A stretch of 60,610 nucleotides of DNA from Lachnospiraceae bacterium. Its GTDB lineage: Bacteria > Bacillota > Clostridia > Lachnospirales > Lachnospiraceae. Position numbers and translations under genes: made by a program. The stretch is from contig JAFUMV010000125.1 in assembly GCA_017482485.1 (NCBI GenBank), positions 1 through 60,610 on the forward strand. The letters are read 5' to 3'. This document shows positions 31,880-39,437 of the stretch, one piece after another. Numbering within the stretch: the stretch's first letter is position 1; each line of letters begins with the position of its first letter. The notes under the pieces are model-generated. The model made no database searches, was not told the DNA's origin, and saw nothing but the letters and a program-made list of their open reading frames with translations.

Positions 31880-31906
31880 GTTACTGTGAACGGAGTGAAC
31901 AGTAAC
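31880..31906. repeat. REP-like palindrome, copy 1
   Basis: GTTACTGT (31880-31887) and ACAGTAAC (31899-31906) are exact inverse complements around GAACGGAGTGA. Nearly the same sequence recurs at 36223. It lies just before the helicase gene. The gap 31631-31933 otherwise contains only the two hairpins listed. Confidence 0.75.
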
Positions 31907-31933
31907 TGCAGATGGTAACAAAAAGGAGGCAAA

Positions 31934-34900
31934 ATGAGTTCGGAGAGCAGAAAGCAGCTGCCGGGTACTTCGCGGCAGGCAGAAGAAAAATATCTGGAGA
32001 AAACGCTGGCTGTGGTGCGTGACAACGTGGAAAACTACGGTCGGGATGTGGCGCGGATGAAAGAGGACATCGATGAAATGCTGGAGCATTTTCATGATGA
32101 CAATCCGGAAGTCATTAACCTGCTGCAGAATACCATCACGATGCACGATCACATGAAGCGGGCGCTGGAGCGCAACGAGAAGGCCAGAAATAAGCCCTAC
32201 TTTGGCAGAATTATTTATCATGATGAGACGCTGAATAAGGACGAATCTCTCTACATCGGCCGCGGCGGGATTTCGAAGGACACGACGCACTGGATGGTGG
32301 TGGACTGGCGCGCCCCGGTGGCGAATGCCTATTATGAAAACGGAATCGGCAAATGCAGCTATCCTTCGCCGGGCGGTGGGCAGGTTGATATCGATCTGCA
32401 GCTGAAGCGCACCTATGAAATTGAAAACGGAACGCTGATCGATTATTTTGACAGCGAGGTGATTGCCAACGATGATTTGCTGACGAAGTATCTGGCAAAA
32501 AACAAGCAGGCCGTGCTGGGCGAAATTGTTGCAACCATTCAGAAAGAGCAGAACGAGATCATACGAAAATCTCCTTATCACAATGTGATTGTGCAGGGGG
32601 TGGCGGGCTCCGGAAAGACGACTGTGGCCATGCACCGGATTTCCTTTATTCTGTATAACTATGCGGAGCGTTTCAAACCGGATGATTTTTATATCGTGGG
32701 AAGCAACCGGATTTTGCTCAACTACATTACCGGGGTGCTGCCTGATCTGGATGTATATGGTATTCGGCAGATGACCATGGAGCAGCTGTTTGTCCGGCTT
32801 TTGTATGAGGACTGGGATGAAAATAAATACCGCATCAGGAGTACGGACCGCACCGGGCAGCGGGGCATCGTAAAAGGCGGTCTTTCCTGGTATCGGGATC
32901 TGGAAAAGTACTGCATGCAGCTGGAGTGGGACACGATCCTGCGGGAGTCCATCTATTTAAATCCCAGGCAATTTGTGGAAGGTTTCCGGGACGGGAAAGC
33001 CGGTGTTTTTGATGAAACCGTCGGAAAACCGGTCAATCCCAAAGATCTGGTGCGTCTGGTGGACGGAGATGCAGTGGAACGCTATATACGCCAGAATCCC
33101 ACGGTTTCCATTCAGAGTAAAATCGATATGTTGAACGAAAGGCTGCTCATTAAGCTCAAAGAAGAATTTCTCGGAAAAGGTGTGAAGTACACGGATGCCG
33201 AGAGGAAAGCCATCGTGAAGGCTTACCGTAACAGGTATGGGGCAAAGGTGTGGAAACGGTCGATTTTTGATCTGTATGAGGAATTTTTAAAAAAGCAGAT
33301 CGCCAGGGGTCATGACATCGATATTCCGACCGATGAATTTGACGTCTATGATCTGGCAGCGCTGGCTTATCTTTATAAGCGCGTGAAGGAGACCGAGGTG
33401 ATCAGTGAAGCCCATCATGTGGTCATTGATGAGGCCCAGGATTTCGGAATGATGGCATACAGTGTGCTGAAGTTCTGCATTAAGGACTGCACCTATACGA
33501 TCATGGGTGACGTTTCCCAGAATATCCATTTCGGCTACGGCCTTAATGACTGGGAGGAGTTAAAAGAGCTGTATCTGGCGGATGAAATGGCCTGCTTCGG
33601 CATCCTCAAAAAAAGCTATCGAAACACGGTGGAAATTTCTGATTTTGCCACGAAAATTCTGCATCACGGTCAGTTTTCCATTTATCCGGTAGAGCCCATT
33701 ATCCGACATGGAGATCCGGTGGAAGTGCGTCAGGTACAAAAGCACGGCGAACTGTTCCGGGAAGCAGCTGGGGTCTGCAAAGAGTGGCAGGAAAAAGGTT
33801 TCGATACAATCGCAGTGGTCTGCCGTGACCAGAAAAGTGCGGCAGCGGCATCGCAGGAACTGGGAAAACTGGTGACTGTGATGGAAAGTGATCTGGAAAA
33901 GGCAGAGTTTGGAAGCGGCATCATGGTGCTTCCGGTGGAATACACCAAGGGTCTTGAATTTGACGCTGTGCTGATTCTGGATCCGACCCGGGAGGAATAT
34001 CCTGTGGAGGACGGGCATGCGAAGCTTCTGTATGTGGCCGCTACCCGCGCGCTGCATGAGCTGTGTGTTCTGCATACCGGAAACCTTACCGGGCTGATCG
34101 CGGATCCGGTGCCGAAGCGGCGGGAAAAGACGGCGGAAAGCGGAAATCCGATGTCAGAAAAAAGTGGCCGGAAGGGTATCGGCACAGCAGGACAGAACAT
34201 CGGGCCAGGTACATTGGCGGGGAAGCCTCCCGTGAAGAAAAATATTTCTATCGTGCGCAATGAAAATGTACAGAGGACACGTCCCACAGCAGCGCCTGCG
34301 CAGGCGCAGAAATCTTCGCTGCTCCAGCGTTACACCATCTCTGCTCCGCAGAGCAGGCCCACAGCGCAAAACGGCCCCGCAGGGCAAAACGGTTCCGCAG
34401 CGCAAAACAGGCCCGCAGCGCAAAACGGTCCCGCAGCGCAAAACGGTCCCGCAGGGCAAAACGGTTCCGCAGCGCAAAACAGGCCTTCAGGACAAAACAG
34501 GCCGGGATTGCAGGGCGTTTCGGCGGGCATGCCGCAGTCCGGACCCGGACGGAATGTCAAAGCGGACTTTGCCGGGAACAGCAAGCAGCGAGAAGCTGCC
34601 CGGGCGGAAACCCGTCTGGCACGTGCAGCGGCAGGAAATTCGTTTGGGGATATGCCGTCCACGGAAAAACTGCGCCCGGTGGGACATTCCAAAATAGATT
34701 CGGCCATTCGCTGGGTGACAAAACAGCAGGATGGCCTGTACCTTCAGAGCCGATACGGCATTCTGCGGTTAAGTCCTGTAGGAAGTGCGATTGTCCGGGT
34801 GACCTTTGCCAGAAGCAGCCAGATTGCAGGCGGCACCAATCCGAAAATTGCGGTAAAAAGGGCAGACAGAAACTGGATGTATAAAGATTCATCCAAAGTG

Positions 34901-35365
34901 GTGGAACTTCTGACCGATGAGCTTTGCCTGCAGGTGGACAAGACAACCGGCGCCATTCGGTATATGACCGGAGAAAAACAGCTGTTGCTTTCTGAACGCA
35001 GCCGGGAATGCCGACAGCTTGAACTGACACCGGGAGGATATGTCCGCAGCTGGCTCTATCTGGACTGGCAGAAGGGAGAAAATCTGTATGGTCTGGGAAG
35101 CGGCAAAAAGGCGGGGATGAATCTGCGGGGGACAGCCCGCTATATATCTAGCGGAGAAAATGCTCAGGATTTGCCCTTTGTTCTGTCAGACAAAGGCTAT
35201 GGAATTTTGCTGGCCTCCGATGGAGATTCCATCTGCTGTGACATCCCAACGTATGGGTCTTATCTGTATACAGAAAAAGCTTTACAGCTGGATTATTATT
35301 TTATCGCCGGCAAACAGCCTAATACCATTTTGAATGCATATGGATACCTGTGCGGGAAGCTGTGA
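31934..35365 (+). CDS. helD: HelD-type UvrD/Rep helicase fused to a GH31 N-terminal-like domain
   Basis: 1143 residues, far longer than HelD (about 700-775). Residues 1-725 are a complete HelD: coiled-coil N-terminus, YIGRGGIS, Walker A GVAGSGKTT near 222, VIDEAQDFG, MGDVSQNI, and the late YVAATRAL. HelD frees stalled RNA polymerase from DNA. Residues 726-918 are a low-complexity Ala/Gln/Asn/Pro linker with 18-base repeats. Residues 920-1143 read ENLYGLGSGKKAGMNLRGT, PFVLSDKGYGILLASD and LDYYFIAGKQPNTILNAY, the pattern of the beta-sandwich in front of GH31 catalytic barrels; the barrel itself is absent. AAGGAGG precedes ATG 31934. Confidence 0.8.
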   Translation: MSSESRKQLPGTSRQAEEKYLEKTLAVVRDNVENYGRDVARMKEDIDEMLEHFHDDNPEVINLLQNTITMHDHMKRALERNEKARNKPYFGRIIYHDETLNKDESLYIGRGGISKDTTHWMVVDWRAPVANAYYENGIGKCSYPSPGGGQVDIDLQLKRTYEIENGTLIDYFDSEVIANDDLLTKYLAKNKQAVLGEIVATIQKEQNEIIRKSPYHNVIVQGVAGSGKTTVAMHRISFILYNYAERFKPDDFYIVGSNRILLNYITGVLPDLDVYGIRQMTMEQLFVRLLYEDWDENKYRIRSTDRTGQRGIVKGGLSWYRDLEKYCMQLEWDTILRESIYLNPRQFVEGFRDGKAGVFDETVGKPVNPKDLVRLVDGDAVERYIRQNPTVSIQSKIDMLNERLLIKLKEEFLGKGVKYTDAERKAIVKAYRNRYGAKVWKRSIFDLYEEFLKKQIARGHDIDIPTDEFDVYDLAALAYLYKRVKETEVISEAHHVVIDEAQDFGMMAYSVLKFCIKDCTYTIMGDVSQNIHFGYGLNDWEELKELYLADEMACFGILKKSYRNTVEISDFATKILHHGQFSIYPVEPIIRHGDPVEVRQVQKHGELFREAAGVCKEWQEKGFDTIAVVCRDQKSAAAASQELGKLVTVMESDLEKAEFGSGIMVLPVEYTKGLEFDAVLILDPTREEYPVEDGHAKLLYVAATRALHELCVLHTGNLTGLIADPVPKRREKTAESGNPMSEKSGRKGIGTAGQNIGPGTLAGKPPVKKNISIVRNENVQRTRPTAAPAQAQKSSLLQRYTISAPQSRPTAQNGPAGQNGSAAQNRPAAQNGPAAQNGPAGQNGSAAQNRPSGQNRPGLQGVSAGMPQSGPGRNVKADFAGNSKQREAARAETRLARAAAGNSFGDMPSTEKLRPVGHSKIDSAIRWVTKQQDGLYLQSRYGILRLSPVGSAIVRVTFARSSQIAGGTNPKIAVKRADRNWMYKDSSKVVELLTDELCLQVDKTTGAIRYMTGEKQLLLSERSRECRQLELTPGGYVRSWLYLDWQKGENLYGLGSGKKAGMNLRGTARYISSGENAQDLPFVLSDKGYGILLASDGDSICCDIPTYGSYLYTEKALQLDYYFIAGKQPNTILNAYGYLCGKL
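34367..34510 (+). repeat. 18-bp tandem repeat in the helicase linker, 8 units
   Basis: Units start every 18 bases (34367, 34385 ... 34493) with CAAAAC and encode QNGPAG, QNGSAA, QNRPAA and variants. A three-unit block (GPAG-GSAA-RP) occurs twice, suggesting a duplication by slippage. Confidence 0.9.
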
Positions 35366-35409
35366 AAAAGGATATATGATATACTGGGAAAAAGAAGATA
35401 TGGGAAACG

Positions 35410-35441
35410 CTGAAAGGCCGCCCTCCACGGCAGCCTTTCAG
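35410..35441. terminator. Hairpin between convergent genes
   Basis: CTGAAAGGC-GCC and GGC-GCCTTTCAG (35410-35441) pair around CTCCAC. There is no T-run on either side, so termination is only presumed from its place between the helicase and acetyltransferase ends. Confidence 0.45.
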
Positions 35442-35459
35442 AAAAGAAGAACCGGAAAA

Positions 35460-36071
35460 TTATTCTTCCTCAAGACAGATTTTTCGGTTTTTAAAATAGT
35501 ATTCCCGATCGTGGTCATTCACTTCACGGAGGATGCGGCAGGGATTTCCCACAGCAATGACGTTGCTGGGCAGATCTTTTGTAACAACGCTTCCTGCACC
35601 GATCACCACATTATCACCGATGGTGATGCCGGGAAGGACGATGACGCCTGCGCCGAGCCAGCAGTTTCTGCCGATGTGAATGGGCGCATTGTACTGATAA
35701 GATTTTTCACGCAGTTCGGGCAAAATGGGATGTCCGGCGGTGGCAAGTATGACATTGGGACCGAACATGGTGTAGTCCCCCACATAGATATGAGTGTCAT
35801 CTACGAGGGTCAGGTTGAAGTTGGCATATACGCTTTTGCCGAAGTGTGCGTGGTGACCGCCCCAGTTGGCGTGAAGGGGCGGTTCGATGTAGCAGCCTTC
35901 ACCGATTTCGGCAAACATTTCTTTTAACATTGCCTCTCTCTTTGCGCCTTCCAGAGGGCGGGTGGCGTTGTAATCATACAGCTTTTCCATGCAGGCGGTC
36001 TGTTCCGTCATGATTTCGTCATCTCCGGGGAGATAAAGTTCGCAGGTGTGCATTTTTTCTTTCTGGCTCAT
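35460..36071 (-). CDS. Sugar O-acetyltransferase (maltose/galactoside acetyltransferase type)
   Basis: 203 residues, the usual length of LacA/Maa proteins. Transfers acetyl from acetyl-CoA to a sugar hydroxyl. The N-terminal helical part (MLKEMFAEIG) is followed by the left-handed parallel beta helix with hexapeptide repeats (VGDYTMFGPNV, IHIGRNCWLGAGVIVLPG, IGDNVVIGAGSVVTKD). The catalytic His is in ATAGHP. AAGGAG stands 8 bases before ATG 36071. A TTGCAT/TATTCT promoter lies upstream, so it appears to be a single-gene unit. The natural acceptor is unknown. Confidence 0.88.
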   Translation of the reverse strand: MSQKEKMHTCELYLPGDDEIMTEQTACMEKLYDYNATRPLEGAKREAMLKEMFAEIGEGCYIEPPLHANWGGHHAHFGKSVYANFNLTLVDDTHIYVGDYTMFGPNVILATAGHPILPELREKSYQYNAPIHIGRNCWLGAGVIVLPGITIGDNVVIGAGSVVTKDLPSNVIAVGNPCRILREVNDHDREYYFKNRKICLEEE

Positions 36072-36147
36072 TGTGTTGTCTCCTTGTGTCAGAGGATTTT
36101 AAAGTATTGCCGTCAGCATGCGACAGAATGCAGCTGATGGCATAACC

Positions 36148-36176
36148 AGAATATCCCATATTTTCAATGGATGCAA
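36148..36176 (-). promoter_or_regulatory. Promoter of the sugar acetyltransferase gene
   Basis: On the minus strand TTGCAT (complement of 36171-36176), a 17-base spacer and TATTCT (complement of 36148-36153). Confidence 0.55.
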
Positions 36177-36222
36177 TTGATTGTGAAAAAAAGGTAAATT
36201 TTATCGATGTTTCGGTGTTGCT

Positions 36223-36248
36223 GTACTGTGAACGGAGTAAACAGTAAC
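36223..36248. repeat. REP-like palindrome, copy 2
   Basis: GTACTGTGAACGGAGTAAAC followed by AGTAAC differs from copy 1 at 31880 by one missing base in the left arm and one substitution in the loop. It lies in the 310-base gap between the acetyltransferase and the next gene, which holds no other clear element apart from the minus-strand promoter. Confidence 0.7.
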
Positions 36249-36381
36249 ATTTTCGAGCCTTAGATCGGGCATAAAAGCAAATTTCTCTGTTGGTTTTATC
36301 CGATTTATAGTAAAATAGAAATCGGCCCGGCTGGTCGTTGTGCGAACAGCAGAAAATTTACATTTACAGGAGGAACTTGTG

Positions 36382-36783
36382 ATGAAGTTCAAAGGAAAAT
36401 CGGCATTTTGGTTCTGGGGGGTATTCATTCTGGTGAATGCGGTGTTTCTTCAGGATATTTTTCTGGCGGAAAGTGCACCTGCACTAAAGATTGTCAGCCT
36501 GATTATTTTTAACATTATTTATTTGCCGATGATTTTCAGAAACTATGTGAAGATCGAAAATGATATGCTGATCGTCGCTTTTGGATTCGGCAAAAATGCA
36601 ATGAAGATCAGCGATATCGTAGAAGTGACGATGATGCTCAATCCGACAGGAGCGGGAGCGGCGCAGGACCGCATTATGGTAAAAGGAAAAGAAGATGAAC
36701 TGATTTTTTCTGTAAAGCACAAGGAAGAGCTGCTGGACGAGCTGAAGATGAGAAATCCGGAGATTGCGATTCGAAAAGGGTGA
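36382..36783 (+). CDS. Two-helix membrane protein with PH-like domain
   Basis: 133 residues. Two hydrophobic helices (FWFWGVFILVNAVFL and IVSLIIFNIIYLPMIF, about residues 8-53) are followed by a beta-rich tail (YVKIENDMLIVAFGFGKNAMKISDIVEV), the pattern of bacterial PH-domain membrane proteins. Function unknown; probably a small regulator or scaffold at the membrane. ATG 36382 has AGGAGG 8 bases upstream and is preferred to the open frame from 36340. It precedes a P-loop protein by 70 bases and may be co-transcribed. Confidence 0.65.
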   Translation: MKFKGKSAFWFWGVFILVNAVFLQDIFLAESAPALKIVSLIIFNIIYLPMIFRNYVKIENDMLIVAFGFGKNAMKISDIVEVTMMLNPTGAGAAQDRIMVKGKEDELIFSVKHKEELLDELKMRNPEIAIRKG

Positions 36784-36853
36784 AAAGTGTGCATTGGGGA
36801 ATGATAAAATGGGGTAAACAGGATTTTTGAAAGGGAAGCTTCAGAGGAAAACG

Positions 36854-37432
36854 ATGCGGGATTTTATTTTTATCATCGGCGCCAGCGGTGTCGGAAAATC
36901 AACTTTATCCAAAGGCCTTTTTGAACATTATCAGGGGGCCTGTGCCGAAATGAACATGGTGCCGGAATTTGGGATACCTCAAAATGTGGATCCGGGGCTG
37001 TTTGAGGAAAGGGTCTGTTGGGAATGCTGCATTGTCCAGTTAAAAAAGTTTCACGAGCTGGGAATTAAAAATGTGATAAGCGGTGATTTTGATGATCTGC
37101 GCACGGCGGACATTCCGATTGTATTTCGGGGCTATGATTACATAACCCTAAAACTTGTCTGCAGCGATTATCAGCAGAATTATGAGCAGATGAAAAATCG
37201 CGGCGATGGACTTATTGACTTTGAACTCCTGGAAAAGAGCCGCAAAAAAATCAATGAAAGACCGCTTCTGATCAATGAGTTTGAGCTTGATGTTTCAGGA
37301 AAAACAAAGGAGCAGGTATTGCAGGAAGCGATTGCATTGATTGACAATGCGCAGACCCGGCGGGAATATGAGTACACAAAACCGCCAAAAGAATGGTTTT
37401 ATTCTTGGGTGTTCAGCAATGGTTTAAGGTGA
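36854..37432 (+). CDS. P-loop NTPase/kinase of unknown substrate
   Basis: 192 residues. The N-terminus carries a Walker A motif GASGVGKST right after a hydrophobic strand (FIFII), as in small-molecule kinases. No confident Walker B or lid motif can be named; CEMNMVP- and FRGYDYITLKLVC-like strands suggest a nucleotide-kinase fold. The substrate is not recognisable. ATG 36854 follows AGAGGA; an alternative TTG at 36827 has no ribosome binding site. A strong terminator follows. Confidence 0.6.
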   Translation: MRDFIFIIGASGVGKSTLSKGLFEHYQGACAEMNMVPEFGIPQNVDPGLFEERVCWECCIVQLKKFHELGIKNVISGDFDDLRTADIPIVFRGYDYITLKLVCSDYQQNYEQMKNRGDGLIDFELLEKSRKKINERPLLINEFELDVSGKTKEQVLQEAIALIDNAQTRREYEYTKPPKEWFYSWVFSNGLR

Positions 37433-37449
37433 CAGATTGAGATAACGGT

Positions 37450-37494
37450 ATGATGGCGAAGCCATGAAAACAAAAAGCATCGCCATCATTTTTT
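37450..37494 (+). terminator. Terminator after the P-loop gene
   Basis: ATGATGGCGA (37450-37459) pairs perfectly with TCGCCATCAT (37480-37489), followed by T5; the loop is 20 bases. Confidence 0.8.
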
Positions 37495-37613
37495 GCCATC
37501 GCGGCAGCGGCATTCTATGCGGTCAATGTGCCTGTTCCCAGGCTTTTGTCGGAACATGCCGATACCACGATGATGGCAGGGCAGAAATAAATTACATTTG
37601 GAGAAAGGCATCT

Positions 37614-39011
37614 ATGTGGAAAAAATTTAAAAAGAAATTCATTGGAGACAAAGACTTTTACAGTCGGGTGCTCACGCTGGCGCTTCCCCTGATCATTCAA
37701 AACGCCATCACCAGTTTTGTCAGTTTTCTGGACAATATTATGGTGGGGCAGATCGGCACGGAGCAGATGTCCGGCGTGGCAATTGTGAATCAGCTTTTGT
37801 TCGTGTTTAATATTTGCATTTTTGGCGGTGTTTCCGGCGCGGGCATCTTCGGCACGCAGTTTTACGGAAAAGGCGATTATGAAGGGCAGAAATATGCTTT
37901 TCGTTTTAAAATGTATGCCAGTCTTGCGATTGGTTGTATTGCGTTGTGTCTGTTCGGTTGTTTCGGTACGGAACTGATTTCTCTGTATTTAAATGACACG
38001 GGAAGCACCGGCGATATTGCGCTTGCGTTACAATACGGTGAAGAATATCTGCTGATCATGATGGCATCTCTGCTTCCCTTTGCCATCAGTCAGGCTTATG
38101 TGAACACGATCCGTGAATCCGGCCAGACCTTTGTGCCCATGCTGGCCAGCATTGTCGCAGTGCTGACCAACCTGATTTTGGACTGGCTGCTCATTTTCGG
38201 TATCGGATTCTTTCCGGCCTGGGGGGTTTCCGGTGCGGCGATCGCAACGGTTATCTCCCGTTTTGTAGAATGCATTATTGTGGTGGTGTGGACCCATGTG
38301 TGTAAAGAGAAAAATCTTTTTATCCGGGGGGCGTACAGGAGCCTGCGTATTCCGAAAAAGGTATGCAAAGATATTCTGATCAAAGGAACACCGCTGATGG
38401 TAAACGAGATGCTCTGGGCTTCCGGCATGGCTGCCATTTCCCAGTGCTATGCGGTGCGAGGTCTGGAAGTGGTTGCTGCGCAGAATATTTCCTCCACGAT
38501 CAGCAACCTGTTTAACATCGTCTATCTTCAGCTGGGAGGCTGTATTTCCATCGTTGTGGGACAGCTTCTGGGCGCAGGCAAGATTGAGGAAGCGAAAGAT
38601 GCCGACAATAAGATGATTTTTTTCAGCGTGGCCTGTTGTGGGGCAGTGGCTGCAGTTATGGCGGTTATCGGCCGTTTCTTCCCTTCTATTTATAATACGG
38701 AAGAGAGTATCAGGGAACTCGCCAGAATTTTTATTACGATTTCGGCCCTTGTAATGCCCCTGTGTGCTTTTTCACACTGTGCTTATTTCACATTGCGTTC
38801 CGGCGGAAAGACAGTGGTTACATTTTTGTTTGACAGTGTGTATACCTGGGTGCTTGTGATTCCGTTTGCGTATTTACTGGCAAATCACACGGCCTTGTCA
38901 ATTGTGGCGATATTTTTCCTTGTGCAGTTTACGGAAATCATTAAGGTGACGCTGGGATTTTTCATGGTAAAAAGCGGCGTCTGGCTGCAGAACATCGTGG
39001 GGGAGCATTGA
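37614..39011 (+). CDS. MATE family efflux transporter (second)
   Basis: 465 residues with about 12 membrane helices. Typical MATE stretches: LALPLIIQNAITSFVSFLDNIMVGQIG near the start, GAAIATVISRFVECIIV at the end of the first half, and LGAGKIEEAKDADNKM after helix 8. It should expel drugs or metabolites in exchange for sodium ions or protons. It is only distantly similar to the MATE protein at 9161. The start at 37614 follows GGAGAAAGG; the open frame back to 37464 covers the terminator hairpin and is not coding. Confidence 0.88.
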   Translation: MWKKFKKKFIGDKDFYSRVLTLALPLIIQNAITSFVSFLDNIMVGQIGTEQMSGVAIVNQLLFVFNICIFGGVSGAGIFGTQFYGKGDYEGQKYAFRFKMYASLAIGCIALCLFGCFGTELISLYLNDTGSTGDIALALQYGEEYLLIMMASLLPFAISQAYVNTIRESGQTFVPMLASIVAVLTNLILDWLLIFGIGFFPAWGVSGAAIATVISRFVECIIVVVWTHVCKEKNLFIRGAYRSLRIPKKVCKDILIKGTPLMVNEMLWASGMAAISQCYAVRGLEVVAAQNISSTISNLFNIVYLQLGGCISIVVGQLLGAGKIEEAKDADNKMIFFSVACCGAVAAVMAVIGRFFPSIYNTEESIRELARIFITISALVMPLCAFSHCAYFTLRSGGKTVVTFLFDSVYTWVLVIPFAYLLANHTALSIVAIFFLVQFTEIIKVTLGFFMVKSGVWLQNIVGEH

Positions 39012-39086
39012 CTGATGTTGATCAGTTAAAATGCACAAAAACGGCACAGCGAAATTAACTAAATCAACGAAATGTCAGGACGTGTA

Positions 39087-39115
39087 TTGACAAAATTATG
39101 AGAAACCAATATACT
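39087..39115 (+). promoter_or_regulatory. Promoter of ptsG
   Basis: A perfect TTGACA (39087-39092), a 17-base spacer and TATACT (39110-39115). Transcripts would begin near 39122, just before the antiterminator target. Confidence 0.88.
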
Positions 39116-39136
39116 GCTTTTCAGGTTATGAATAAA

Positions 39137-39179
39137 GTAGTGTGTTACTGACAGATACGCGTGATCAGGCATAAACTAC
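39137..39179 (+). promoter_or_regulatory. RAT: GlcT-type antiterminator RNA target
   Basis: The stretch GTGTTACTG ... TGATCAGGCAT, enclosed by GTAGT/ACTAC, matches the ptsG antiterminator of Bacillus. Its right half (AGGCATAAAC) is also the left arm of the terminator at 39167-39222, so the two structures exclude each other. Binding of GlcT would stabilise this form and let transcription reach ptsG. Confidence 0.87.
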
Positions 39180-39222
39180 CCCGGTACAGCAGAAGAGTTA
39201 CAGGGGATGTTTATGCCTTTTT
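39167..39222 (+). terminator. Leader terminator of ptsG, overlapping the RAT
   Basis: AGGCATAAAC (39167-39176) pairs with GTTTATGCCT (39209-39218), the inner CCCC with GGGG, and T5 follows. The remainder of the leader to 39437 contains no gene. Confidence 0.87.
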
Positions 39223-39437
39223 CTGTGTGAGGAAATCTCCTATCGTACAGAGAAGATATGAACGCGCATGCTTCATTATGCCAGCGGATGAAATGTGCAA
39301 AGTCCTGGCTGGACGAAGGCTGTATGCAGAGGGTAGATGCTTTATTCAGATTTATCAACCGTAACGGTTTTGCGGTGCCGGAACCTACAGCATGGCCAAA
39401 CTGTTATCACAAATTTAAAAGAAAGAGAGAGTATGAG

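Noticed and set aside
36148-36381. A rightward promoter TTGGTT/TAAAAT before the PH-like gene
   Set aside because: The spacer at 36296-36310 is only 15 bases, too short to be confident.
39138-39364. ORF in the ptsG leader (67 codons)
   Set aside because: It runs through the antiterminator and terminator structures and has no ribosome binding site.
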